Translations under genes and position numbers: made by a program
Part shown: in pieces, positions 12,548 through 20,726 of the stretch
Numbering within the stretch: the first letter of the stretch is position 1
Layout: every line of letters begins with the position of its first letter
Notes under the pieces: generated by a model
The model's input: only the letters and a program-made list of their open reading frames with translations
What the model was told of the DNA's origin: nothing
Databases searched by the model: none
Assembly: GCA_937889395.1 (NCBI GenBank)
Contig: CALAOW010000086.1
Location: 1 to 32,264, forward strand
Direction of reading: 5' to 3'
From: an uncultured Pseudomonadota bacterium
Lineage (GTDB): Bacteria; Desulfobacterota; Binatia; Binatales; Binataceae
Length of the DNA stretch: 32,264 nt

Positions 12548-13846
12548 TTAGTGAGACGCGCGCGTCAATTCGGATTCGGCGGCGGACTGCGCGTTGAGGA
12601 CGCGGACGATATTCTGCGCCATGAAGCTGCCGAGCAGTTTCTCGCGCGCGGCGGAATCGAGCTTGCGCGCCTGACGGCTGACCTCGGCGCCGCGCTCGAG
12701 CATCGCGGCCTCGAGCGGCCGGAAATGATCCCATGCGATCGGCGCCAGGCGCTCAGGCGCGATCGCGACGAGATCCTGAATCTTCTTAAAGCGCCACCAT
12801 GGCGAGTCGGACGAGGCTCTTTCACCGCCAGCGGCCAGAACCGGCGGGAGCGTCCCGGCCACGAACAGTGGAAACGCGATCGCGGTGCACGGCGCGGCGA
12901 ACGACGCCCATAGCATGGGGATTGTGTCCGCGCCGGGCGCGGGGAGTTCGGCGACCATGCTGGCCGTCGTGCCGGCGGCTGCGCCGTGCATGCATAGCGT
13001 CGGAGAATCGTCGCGCGCGGCGGGGTCGCCGGCGGGCGGAGTTTCGCCACGCGCGCCGTGATCGCGGATTATCGCGAGCATCTCGCCGACGGTGCAGCGG
13101 CCGTTTCGCGAGACCAGTTCGCGGCTGCGCGCCAGGCGTCCGCGCGCAGTCAGCGGATCGTCCGCGTCCTTGTTCGAATATGCGGCGGCGAAGTCGAACG
13201 ATGATTCACTGTGGCACCATCCGCGAGCGCGCGCATAGCTTTCTACATCAGGCGAGCCAAAGCCGGCCGTGTCGATCGTGAGGCAATTCGAGATGCACGC
13301 GCGATCTGCGACGCGGCGCGCGATCCATTGGCGGCCGGAACTTTCGAGCACGTAAGCGTCGGCATGATCGGCGATGATGAATCCGCCGCTGTAGCGGAAA
13401 TCAACGCCGTAGAAGGCGGCGCCGCCCTGCCCGTAGCGTTCGATCAACGCGCCGATAATTTCGGTCGCTTCGCGCGCGGTCTTCGAGCGCTCGAGGCCGA
13501 GGCGGACGAGATCCATCCCAAGCAAGCCCGGCGAAGGGAGTATCTCGCGCGTGAGCACGGCTTCGTTGCCGATCGCGACCCCATACTCGTTGAGGCCGTG
13601 TTCGAAACCCCAAAGCCAGAAGGGGCGCGAGCCGATCACGGCGGCGGTCTCGGCGACCTGCGGGATTTCGAGGTACTGGGATTGGACGGTCGCGCCTTGG
13701 GGATGGACGCGGCGCGGCGACTGAAACAGCGGCTGGCATTCGCGCGGCGGGCGGTCGGAGTTTTTGGCCAGGATGGTGGCGCCGGCCCGCGTGTGCGGCG
13801 CGAGAACGACGATAGTGTCGCAGGAAGGAAGGGGTGATGCGGCCAT
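12548..13846 (-). CDS. C69-family peptidase, secernin-like
   Basis: 'SCDTIVVLAPHTRAGATILAKNSDRPPRECQPL' Ntn-like N-terminus, 'GFEHGLNEYGVAIGNEAVLTRE', 'GMDLVRLGLERSKTAREATEIIGALIERYGQGG'; Met at 13846 preferred over the GTG at 13903. Confidence 0.85.
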   Translation of the reverse strand: MAASPLPSCDTIVVLAPHTRAGATILAKNSDRPPRECQPLFQSPRRVHPQGATVQSQYLEIPQVAETAAVIGSRPFWLWGFEHGLNEYGVAIGNEAVLTREILPSPGLLGMDLVRLGLERSKTAREATEIIGALIERYGQGGAAFYGVDFRYSGGFIIADHADAYVLESSGRQWIARRVADRACISNCLTIDTAGFGSPDVESYARARGWCHSESSFDFAAAYSNKDADDPLTARGRLARSRELVSRNGRCTVGEMLAIIRDHGARGETPPAGDPAARDDSPTLCMHGAAAGTTASMVAELPAPGADTIPMLWASFAAPCTAIAFPLFVAGTLPPVLAAGGERASSDSPWWRFKKIQDLVAIAPERLAPIAWDHFRPLEAAMLERGAEVSRQARKLDSAAREKLLGSFMAQNIVRVLNAQSAAESELTRASH

Positions 13847-13856
13847 GAATAAATTA

Positions 13857-13885
13857 ATTGTAGTGAAACCCACCGTGGGTTTCAG
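13857..13885 (-). promoter_or_regulatory. putative sigma-70 promoter of the C69 peptidase gene
   Basis: Minus strand: CTGAAA - 17 nt - TACAAT, 10 nt upstream of the ATG at 13846; the spacer contains most of a palindrome. Confidence 0.4.
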
Positions 13886-13935
13886 CAGGGGTGACCCCTG
13901 CACCCAGTGTTAAAACAAAGATGCGGGCCCCGCAT
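13865..13935. repeat. three tandem short palindromes
   Basis: gaaaccca-ccg-tgggtttc (13865-13883); gcaggggt-g-acccctgc (13885-13901); atgcggg-c-cccgcat (13921-13935). Confidence 0.85.
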
Positions 13936-14189
13936 ATTACAAAGCGCTCGACAGCCACAGCGAGGACGGCAACGGCAGCGTGACCTTCAACTGGTCGCTG
14001 ACAACGGCGGACACCGGCGCGGACGGAATAACCATTCAGGAGCTGGCGATATTCGCCAATCATGCCAGCGCGGGACTCCCCGGAACGACCGCGCCGACTC
14101 CGATGCTCGCGCGCAAGACGATAGCACCAATAGTCTTCAGCGCGGGAATGAGATTCGGCGCTTACATAGACGCTTACCTACTGAAGTAG
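13914..14189 (+). pseudogene. phage tail/tail-fibre-like C-terminal gene fragment
   Basis: Open frame without an N-terminal start after TAA 13911-13913: 'AGPAYYKALDSHSEDGNGSVTFNWSLTTADTGADGITIQELAIFANHASAGLPGTTAPTPMLARKTIAPIVFSAGM...'; resembles phage tail-associated proteins ('TPMLARKTIAPI'). Confidence 0.4.
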
Positions 14190-14191
14190 CA

Positions 14192-14293
14192 ATGCCTACA
14201 CTAGTCGAAGCAGCCGAGTTCACCTCCAATGAGGTGTATCAAATTCAGCAAGTAACGTATTGGGTCCGAGGTCTGCGCGATGAGAAAGCTTAG
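14192..14293 (+). pseudogene. short ORF whose N-terminus resembles a phage structural protein; apparently truncated
   Basis: 'MPTLVEAAEFTSNEVYQIQQVTYWVRGLRDEKA'; overlaps the downstream hicA-like ORF by 14 nt. Confidence 0.35.
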
Positions 14294-14510
14294 CCCTGTC
14301 CACTGGAAGAGGCTCAGATGCGTGTTCGAGCACGACGGTTTCGTCTTCAAACCTGGCAAAGGTGACCATTGGAAGGGTGAAAAAGCGGGCGTCGCCAGAC
14401 CGATCATCATTCCGGCTTACGATGAGGTAGGTCTCGACATAATTCGATCATGCATGCGGACGTCAAGAATGACGCGCGAACGTTACCTGCAATTGCTGAA
14501 AAAGTGTTGA
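14280..14510 (+). CDS. hicA: HicA-family (YcfA-type) mRNA interferase toxin
   Basis: 76 aa; 'HDGFVFKPGKGDHW' (catalytic-His-like G-x-H) and 'RPIIIPAYDEVGLDIIRSCMRTSRMTRERYLQLL' typical of the HicA C-terminus. Confidence 0.65.
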   Translation: MRKLSPVHWKRLRCVFEHDGFVFKPGKGDHWKGEKAGVARPIIIPAYDEVGLDIIRSCMRTSRMTRERYLQLLKKC

Positions 14511-14516
14511 ACGCGA

Positions 14517-14828
14517 TCACGCGGAAGCTGCGCGGGAATGCGCGCGCTCGATCGAAAATGGCAGCGGCACAGTCACTTCCTTCCGGCCGCGCGCAGCGGG
14601 TTTCAATTTCTGATGGCGCCCGACAGCGGGCACAAACCCCGCTTCGCGCAACACGACTTCCAGCGTGCCACGCTCGTAACAACTGAGCAGAAAAGTCGCG
14701 AGCGCGTCCTTCAAATTGCGCTCGGCGTGTTCGCGCGTGTGACCCTGCGAATGAACATCGAGCAAATTACACGAGGAGATGAACCATTTGCCCTTTTTCC
14801 TAACTTGCGCGGGGAGTTTGAATTCCAT
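14517..14828 (-). CDS. hicB: HicB-family antitoxin-like protein
   Basis: 'MEFKLPAQVRKKGKWFISSCNLLDVHSQGHTREHAERNLKDALATFLLSCYERGTLEVVLREAGF' HicB fold pattern. Confidence 0.75.
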   Translation of the reverse strand: MEFKLPAQVRKKGKWFISSCNLLDVHSQGHTREHAERNLKDALATFLLSCYERGTLEVVLREAGFVPAVGRHQKLKPAARGRKEVTVPLPFSIERAHSRAASA

Positions 14829-14882
14829 TGAGGCTTGCATATCGGCGACCTGCTGATGGTCGTATCATAGCTGCTCACGCCG

Positions 14883-15626
14883 GTGAATCGTAAGAGCCCA
14901 TTTTCGTATGTCTGCAATGCGTGCGGGCGATGCTGCCATGACAAGGTAATCACGCTGTCGCCGTATGACGTGCTGAGGCTCGCGCGCGCCGCGGGTATCA
15001 CGACGCGCGAGGCGATCGCTCGTTACACGATTCGGCGCGGATCGATCCTGAAGTTCACCGACGGCGGCGCGTGCGCGGCGCTCGAAGGCGCGCGCTGCGG
15101 GGTCCATCGCGGACGCTCGCTCGCATGCCGGCTCTATCCGCTCGGTATTGAAAATGGCGAAGACGGAGACGGTGATAAATTTGTGACGCTCGATCCCGCT
15201 GCAGGCTCGCTTGGCGTGTATGGCGACGACGGCGCGGTGAATGACTTCCTCGACGCACAGCGCGTCGGATCGTATCTCGAAGCGAACGCCGGCTGCGCGT
15301 CGTTGATGGCGGTCTTTCGCGAACGAATCGCGGCGACGGCCGATTTCGATCGAGTCGAGCCGCGCGAGTTCTGGCGGCGCGCCGTTCGCGAGGCGCTGGC
15401 CGAGTCGGGCTACGACGCGAATCCGCTCATCGACGCGATATTCGATGTGGGCGGAATCGGATGCGCCGCCAGCGGTGATGCAGAAACGATTGCGGCGCAT
15501 CTGGAACGACTTGCGGAGATGATTCGGGGCGAGTCGAATGCAGAGTTGCTCGCGGCGGCGGCGGTGATGCTCGCGGTGAGCATTGGGCAGGGGCCAGCCG
15601 CTGCACATACTGACGCCGAGATTTAG
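14883..15626 (+). CDS. YkgJ-family Cys-cluster (Zn/Fe-chelating) protein
   Basis: 'YVCNACGRCCHDKVITLSPYDVLRLARAAGITTRE...CAALEGARCGVHRGRSLACRLYPLG'; GTG start. Confidence 0.88.
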   Translation: MNRKSPFSYVCNACGRCCHDKVITLSPYDVLRLARAAGITTREAIARYTIRRGSILKFTDGGACAALEGARCGVHRGRSLACRLYPLGIENGEDGDGDKFVTLDPAAGSLGVYGDDGAVNDFLDAQRVGSYLEANAGCASLMAVFRERIAATADFDRVEPREFWRRAVREALAESGYDANPLIDAIFDVGGIGCAASGDAETIAAHLERLAEMIRGESNAELLAAAAVMLAVSIGQGPAAAHTDAEI

Positions 15627-16213
15627 TTCGAGGTTGGAGGGGCGGGCTTGGCTTGCGCGGGAGGGGCTGCGTGGGCTACGCCCAGGTCGTTTAGGATTTC
15701 GATGGCGTGGGTGGATGGATCGACGCTCGGATAGACTTTCAGGACCTTGCCGTTCTCGTCGATGACGTAGGTAATTCGCCGATCGAGGCCGAGGATCGGA
15801 ATCCCGTTTGCGGCGCCGTAGGCGGTCGCAATCTTCTTGCCGGGATCGAGCAGGAGCGGAAAAGGCAGACGGTTTTTGCGGATGAAATCCTTGTGCGCTT
15901 GCGCCGAGTCGATGCTGCATCCGAGCACGACCAGGCCGGCGTTGGTGTAGCGCGCGTAGCCGTCGCGGAACGCGCACGCCTCTTTGGTGCATCCCGAGGT
16001 TTGATCCTTGGGATAGAAATAGAGGATGACTTTTTTGCCGTGGAAATCGGCGAGCGAGACCGGGGCTTCAGTTTCGCCGCTAACCATCTGCGTGGTGAAC
16101 GGGGGCGCGATCTGTCCTTCCTTGAGCAATTCGGCGCGCGCGATCCGCGGCCGTAGCGCGATGGTGACGACGATCACAGCGATTGCGATTAGTCCGACGG
16201 TGAACATTTTCAT
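15623..16213 (-). CDS. exported peroxiredoxin (Bcp/AhpC-TSA type)
   Basis: N-terminal TM/signal; 'VILYFYPKDQTSGCTKEACAFRDGYARYTNAGLVVLGCSIDS', 'FPLLLDPGKKIATAYGA'. Confidence 0.9.
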   Translation of the reverse strand: MKMFTVGLIAIAVIVVTIALRPRIARAELLKEGQIAPPFTTQMVSGETEAPVSLADFHGKKVILYFYPKDQTSGCTKEACAFRDGYARYTNAGLVVLGCSIDSAQAHKDFIRKNRLPFPLLLDPGKKIATAYGAANGIPILGLDRRITYVIDENGKVLKVYPSVDPSTHAIEILNDLGVAHAAPPAQAKPAPPTSN

Positions 16214-16273
16214 GCACGTCTCCCCCTTTCGGGCTTAAATCCGGGCGGGGCTGGCAAGTTCCCGCGATGAAGA

Positions 16274-17200
16274 TCAGATGTAGTAGAGCCAGTCGCGGTA
16301 ACGCGGCTCGCGTCCGTGCAAAGCGGCCTGGAAGACCTGCTGCACCCTGGCCGTGATCGGGCCGGGCATCCCGGGGCCAATCTTGCGATCGTCGAGCTCG
16401 ACGACCGGAGTAACTTCGGCGGCGGTGCCGGTCATGAAGGCTTCGTCGGCGATGTAGAACGCGTCGCGGGCAAAATTTTCCTCGCGCACCTCGATGCCGG
16501 AATCGTGGAGAATCTTGATGACGGCGTCGCGAGTGATTCCCGCCAGCACCGACGTGAGCGGCGGCGTGCGCACGACACCGTCGCGAACCACGAAGACGTT
16601 CTCGCCGCTGCCCTCGGCCACAAAACCCTCGGTATTGAGCAGCAGCGCCTCGTCGTAGCCGCTGCGGCGGGCCTCATAGCCGGCCAGGATCGAGTTGACG
16701 TAGTGACCGGTGGCCTTCGCCGCCGGCATCATCGAGTTGTGATGGAATCGCACGAACGATGACGTCTTGAGCCGCACGCCCTTGGCGATGCTGTCCTGGC
16801 CGAGATAGGCGCCCCATGGCCATGCGGCGATCGAGACGCGAATCTTGTTGCCGCGCGCCGAAAGTCCCATCTCACCTTCGCCGAAGAACACCAGCGGCCG
16901 GATATAGCATTCCGCGAACTTGTTGATGCGCACGACGTCGGCGCATGCCTTGAGCAGTTCCTCCTGGCTGTACGGAACCTCCATCTCGACGATGTGGCCG
17001 GAGTCGACGAGGCGGCGGATGTGCTCGCGGGCGCGGAAAATCGCGGAGCGGCCGTCGTCGCTCTTGTAGCATCGCATTCCTTCGAACACCGCCAGCCCAT
17101 AGTGCAGGCTGTGGGTGAGGACGTGAACGGTGGCCTCGTCGTACGGGACCATCGCGCCGTCCATCCAGATTCGATCGGAGCGCAGATTGTTCGCGGCCAT
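16274..17200 (-). CDS. ilvE: branched-chain amino acid aminotransferase
   Basis: 'DRIWMDGAMVPYDEATVHVLTHSLHYGLAVFEGMRCY', 'ATGHYVNSILAGYEARRSGYDEALLLNTEGFVAEGSGENVFVVRDGVV', 'EAFMTGTAAEVTPVVELDDRKIG'. Confidence 0.95.
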   Translation of the reverse strand: MAANNLRSDRIWMDGAMVPYDEATVHVLTHSLHYGLAVFEGMRCYKSDDGRSAIFRAREHIRRLVDSGHIVEMEVPYSQEELLKACADVVRINKFAECYIRPLVFFGEGEMGLSARGNKIRVSIAAWPWGAYLGQDSIAKGVRLKTSSFVRFHHNSMMPAAKATGHYVNSILAGYEARRSGYDEALLLNTEGFVAEGSGENVFVVRDGVVRTPPLTSVLAGITRDAVIKILHDSGIEVREENFARDAFYIADEAFMTGTAAEVTPVVELDDRKIGPGMPGPITARVQQVFQAALHGREPRYRDWLYYI

Positions 17201-17293
17201 AGTGGAGTCAAAAGTAATCGATGGGCGGAAGTTAGTCGATGGGTGCCCTCGCGGTATCGCGCCCGGCGAAGCGATCGACACCGTCGCGGGTGG

Positions 17294-18604
17294 CTAGTCG
17301 CGGCGAGTGGGATCCGGCGATGGAGGCGGATTCAGATCGCCCGACGGCGCGGTGCCGCCGTGGCGCGGGCGGCGGCGGCGGCGCCTGCGGCGGTGGCGTT
17401 CGCTGCCGGGCGGCTGCGCGGCGTCGGCACTGCCGCGGTCGAGCGAGCCGTGGCCGGGGCTTAGGCTGTCGGGGTCGGCAAGGAATCGGAACATGCGCGT
17501 GGGATCGATCGAGTAAGTCGGCGCGGTCATCTCGAAGAACATCCGCGCGTCGGGAAAGTACGGCCGGCGCATCAGGCGCCGCGTGCGGCGAGTGGGCGCG
17601 GCGAGATTCTCGAAGGCCTCGAGTATCAGGCGCATCTGCTCGGTGTCGCCGCGCGCGAAGCCGCGCGCGCGAAGCTCGCCGAGCAGATCGACGCGGCGGT
17701 CGGCGGCGCGGCGGTGCTCGTCGCGATACAGGTCGAGCATCAGCGCGGCCAGCACGATCGAATGATCGGGGGCAAATCCGCTTGCGATCGCGCGGCCGAG
17801 CGCGGCCATGTTGCGGACGGCGGGCTGCTCGGCGAGCATGGCGCCGCGCGATTTCAGATGAGCGGAAAGAATCGGGATTACGTACTCGAGCAATCCCATC
17901 TCTTCCATCAGGACCAGCGCGTGAGCGGCCTCGGGCTGGCCCAGCGTCTTGTAAGTTTCCTCGACCAGGCGCGGCACGGAGGCCTTGGCGAGATCCGCGC
18001 GATGACGCTCGATGGCGACGCGCGTGGCGGGCTCGATTTCGAAGCCGAGCTTGGCGGCGAATCGCACCGCGCGCATCATGCGGACGGGATCCTCGCGCAT
18101 CCGCAACTCGGGGCCGCCGATAGTGCGGATCAATCGAGCCCTGAGATCGTCAACTCCGCCGGGAAAATCGATCACGTGAAAATTCTGCGGGCTGTAGAAC
18201 AGCGCGTTGACGGTAAAGTCGCGCCGAAACGCGTCTTCCTCGGGCGTGCCGAAAGTGTTGTCGAGACGAATCAGCGGATCGTCGGTGTCGGCGACCGCCT
18301 CGGCCTGGCGGCGGAAGGTGGCGACCTCGACATTCTGGCGGCCGAAGAAAACGTGGACCAGGCGAAAGCGCCGGCCTATCAGCCGCGAGTTGCGGAACAG
18401 CTCGCGGACCTGCTGCGGATGCGCCGAAGTGGCGACGTCGAAGTCCTTGGGCTTGCGCGAGAGCATCAGGTCGCGCACCCCGCCGCCGACCAGGTATGCG
18501 TCGTAGCCGGCGCCGGCGAGGCGATAGAGGACCTTGAGCACGTTGGCGTCGATATCGCGGCGCGAGATGGGATGCTCGGCGCGCTCAAGTATGCGAGGTT
18601 CCAA
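17294..18604 (-). CDS. pcnB: poly(A) polymerase / CCA-adding-type nucleotidyltransferase
   Basis: 'YDAYLVGGGVRDLMLSRKPKDFDVATSAHPQQVRELFRNSRLIGRRFRLVHV' class II NTase core; 'RREDPVRMMRAVRFAAKLGFEI'-type motif (LRMREDPVRMMRAVRFAAKLGFEI); Arg-rich C-terminus. Confidence 0.93.
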   Translation of the reverse strand: MEPRILERAEHPISRRDIDANVLKVLYRLAGAGYDAYLVGGGVRDLMLSRKPKDFDVATSAHPQQVRELFRNSRLIGRRFRLVHVFFGRQNVEVATFRRQAEAVADTDDPLIRLDNTFGTPEEDAFRRDFTVNALFYSPQNFHVIDFPGGVDDLRARLIRTIGGPELRMREDPVRMMRAVRFAAKLGFEIEPATRVAIERHRADLAKASVPRLVEETYKTLGQPEAAHALVLMEEMGLLEYVIPILSAHLKSRGAMLAEQPAVRNMAALGRAIASGFAPDHSIVLAALMLDLYRDEHRRAADRRVDLLGELRARGFARGDTEQMRLILEAFENLAAPTRRTRRLMRRPYFPDARMFFEMTAPTYSIDPTRMFRFLADPDSLSPGHGSLDRGSADAAQPPGSERHRRRRRRRRPRHGGTAPSGDLNPPPSPDPTRRD

Positions 18605-18745
18605 TTCCGTTTGCCCGAATTCGCTCCAAAGCTAGCACGATACTGCCCGGGCTTCATCGTTCCCGCGGGAACGCTTAGCGACGCGCGCATCCTGCCATGA
18701 AGCGAGAAAAGGGTTACGCTAGGCGACAGCAAAGGAGACTGCTAC

Positions 18746-19276
18746 ATGAACAAGTTTGAAATCGACCTTAAAAAAATTCGCGAAAACGCACGCAAACATA
18801 TGGAAGAGGGCGCCGTAACGGAGGGCTACAAGGCGGATCGCCAGCAGGTGCTGAAGGTGCTCAACGAGGCGCTGGCGACGGAGATAGTCTGCGTGCTTCG
18901 CTACAAGCGCCATTACTACATGGCGCAGGGGATCAGCTCCGATTCGGTCAAGGCGGAATTCCTGCAGCACGCCACCGAAGAGCAGCAGCACGCGGATTGG
19001 ATTGCCGAGCGAATTACGCAGCTTGGCGGAGAGCCGGACTTCAATCCCAAGGGACTCGCGGACCGCTCGCACTCGGAGTACGTCGAGGGCAAGACGCTGG
19101 TCGACATGATCAAGGAAGACCTGGTCGCCGAGCGGATCGCAATCCAGACGTATCAGGAAATCATTCGATGGCTGGGCGATGGCGATCCGACCACCAAGAT
19201 ACTGATCGAGCAGATCAACAAGGTGGAAGAAGAACACGCCAACGACATGTCGGATTTGCTCACCAAGATGGGCTGA
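18746..19276 (+). CDS. ferritin-like / bacterioferritin-type protein
   Basis: 'LNEALATEIVCVLRYKRHYYMAQGISSDSVKAEFLQHATEEQQHADWIAERITQLGGEPDFNP...MIKEDLVAERIAIQTYQEIIRWLGDGDPTTKILIEQINKVEEEHANDM'. Confidence 0.9.
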   Translation: MNKFEIDLKKIRENARKHMEEGAVTEGYKADRQQVLKVLNEALATEIVCVLRYKRHYYMAQGISSDSVKAEFLQHATEEQQHADWIAERITQLGGEPDFNPKGLADRSHSEYVEGKTLVDMIKEDLVAERIAIQTYQEIIRWLGDGDPTTKILIEQINKVEEEHANDMSDLLTKMG

Positions 19277-19392
19277 CGATTCCGCTTCACGACGGGGACG
19301 CGGGTTGACAAAGTCAGCGCGCGTGAACTATCTGGAATTTAACAGCGCGCGGAGTATGCCGTGTCGCAATCGGGCCACCGGAGAATGCCAGG

Positions 19393-20697
19393 ATGAAGCC
19401 CGCACCTCTCTTGCTCTTCTCTCTTCTCGCCGCGACGGCGGTAGTCGCCTCGTTCACTCTGGTTAGTGCTCAAGGACCCGGTCCGATTGCCGATCCCAAG
19501 TCCGAAAACCAGGCGGGTTTCCCGGCCGATCTCTATTCGTCGGTGATTCCACCTGACAATCCGCAGACGCCGGCGAAGATTGCGCTCGGCAAGGCACTGT
19601 TTTTTGACGCTCGCTTGTCCGCGGATGGCAAGATATCGTGCGACCACTGTCACGCTCCCGCCAAGGGCTTCACCGATCAGCTTCCGACCTCGATGGGTAT
19701 CCGCGCGCAGTTCGGCCAGCGCAACGCGCCGACGATCCTCAACGCGCTGTTCAACGTGACGCAGTTCTGGGACGGACGCGCGCCAACGCTCGAGGCGCAG
19801 GTCGAGGGCCCGGTAACCAATCCGGTCGAGATGGGTATGAAATCGGCCGACGACGCGGTCGCGAAGATCAAGGCGATTCCCGAGTACCAGAAGCAATTCC
19901 AGGATGTGTTCGGGCACGACATCACGTTCGCCGATATCGAGCGCGCGATCGCCGCGTACGAGCGCACGCAGCTTGCATTCGACTCGCCGTTCGACAAGTT
20001 TATCGGCGGCGACCAGAGCGCAATCAGCGATTCGGCCAAGCGAGGATGGTCGATTTTCAACGGCAAGGGCCGCTGCATGTCGTGTCACGGATGGAATCCG
20101 ACGCAGCCGCTGTTTACCGATCAAAAGTTCCACAACATCGGCGTGTCGGCGCATAACGCCAACTTCGTGCCGCTCGCCCGCAAAGCGCTCGACACGCTCA
20201 GCAAGAGCGGCGGTGGCGAGCAGGAGATCGACAAGCTGGCTATCGGCACCAACATGAGCGGGCTCGGCCGTTTCCTGGTGACCAAGCAGCCGCATGATAT
20301 CGGCGCGTTCCGCACCATTAGCCTGCGCAACCTGCTGGTCACGCAGCCGTACTTCCACGACGGCTCGCAGGTCACGCTGTGGGACACGATCGATCATTAC
20401 AACAAGGGCGGCGTGCAGAACCCGTACCTGGACGGCGGGATCGTTCCGCTCGGCCTCAGCGAAGCGGAAGAGGACGACCTGGTCGCGTTTCTCGCCAGCC
20501 TGACCAGTCCCGAATACGAACAGGCCGCCAAGCAGGAGTACGACCTGCAGTTCAAACGATCGCGCACGGACAGGCCGCAGCGCGATACCGCCGCCGCCAA
20601 CGGCGACAAAGGACACGGGCCGGGATTGGCGGGACCGTTCGGCGACATCGGGCCTGTGCAGAATCAAGAGAATCCGGCGCTGCTCGGCGGCGACTAA
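19393..20697 (+). CDS. diheme cytochrome c peroxidase (MauG/CCP family)
   Basis: Signal peptide; two CxxCH motifs (CDHCH, CMSCH); 'ALGKALFFDARLSADGKISCDHCHAPAKGFTDQ', 'LRNLLVTQPYFHDGSQVTLWDTIDHYNKGG'. Confidence 0.95.
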   Translation: MKPAPLLLFSLLAATAVVASFTLVSAQGPGPIADPKSENQAGFPADLYSSVIPPDNPQTPAKIALGKALFFDARLSADGKISCDHCHAPAKGFTDQLPTSMGIRAQFGQRNAPTILNALFNVTQFWDGRAPTLEAQVEGPVTNPVEMGMKSADDAVAKIKAIPEYQKQFQDVFGHDITFADIERAIAAYERTQLAFDSPFDKFIGGDQSAISDSAKRGWSIFNGKGRCMSCHGWNPTQPLFTDQKFHNIGVSAHNANFVPLARKALDTLSKSGGGEQEIDKLAIGTNMSGLGRFLVTKQPHDIGAFRTISLRNLLVTQPYFHDGSQVTLWDTIDHYNKGGVQNPYLDGGIVPLGLSEAEEDDLVAFLASLTSPEYEQAAKQEYDLQFKRSRTDRPQRDTAAANGDKGHGPGLAGPFGDIGPVQNQENPALLGGD

Positions 20698-20726
20698 CCT
20701 GATGAAGGATCAAAGGCAGGCGCGCG

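Noticed and set aside
13865-13935. CRISPR-like repeats
   Set aside because: The three palindromes differ in sequence and are not regularly spaced direct repeats; no cas genes
14865-15992. 375-aa minus-strand ORF
   Set aside because: Antisense to the YkgJ-type gene and overlapping the peroxiredoxin in another frame; Arg-rich, no domain
17714-18700. 328-aa plus-strand ORF
   Set aside because: Antisense to pcnB; shadow frame
19339-20667. 442-aa minus-strand ORF
   Set aside because: Antisense to the diheme peroxidase, which has clear CxxCH motifs
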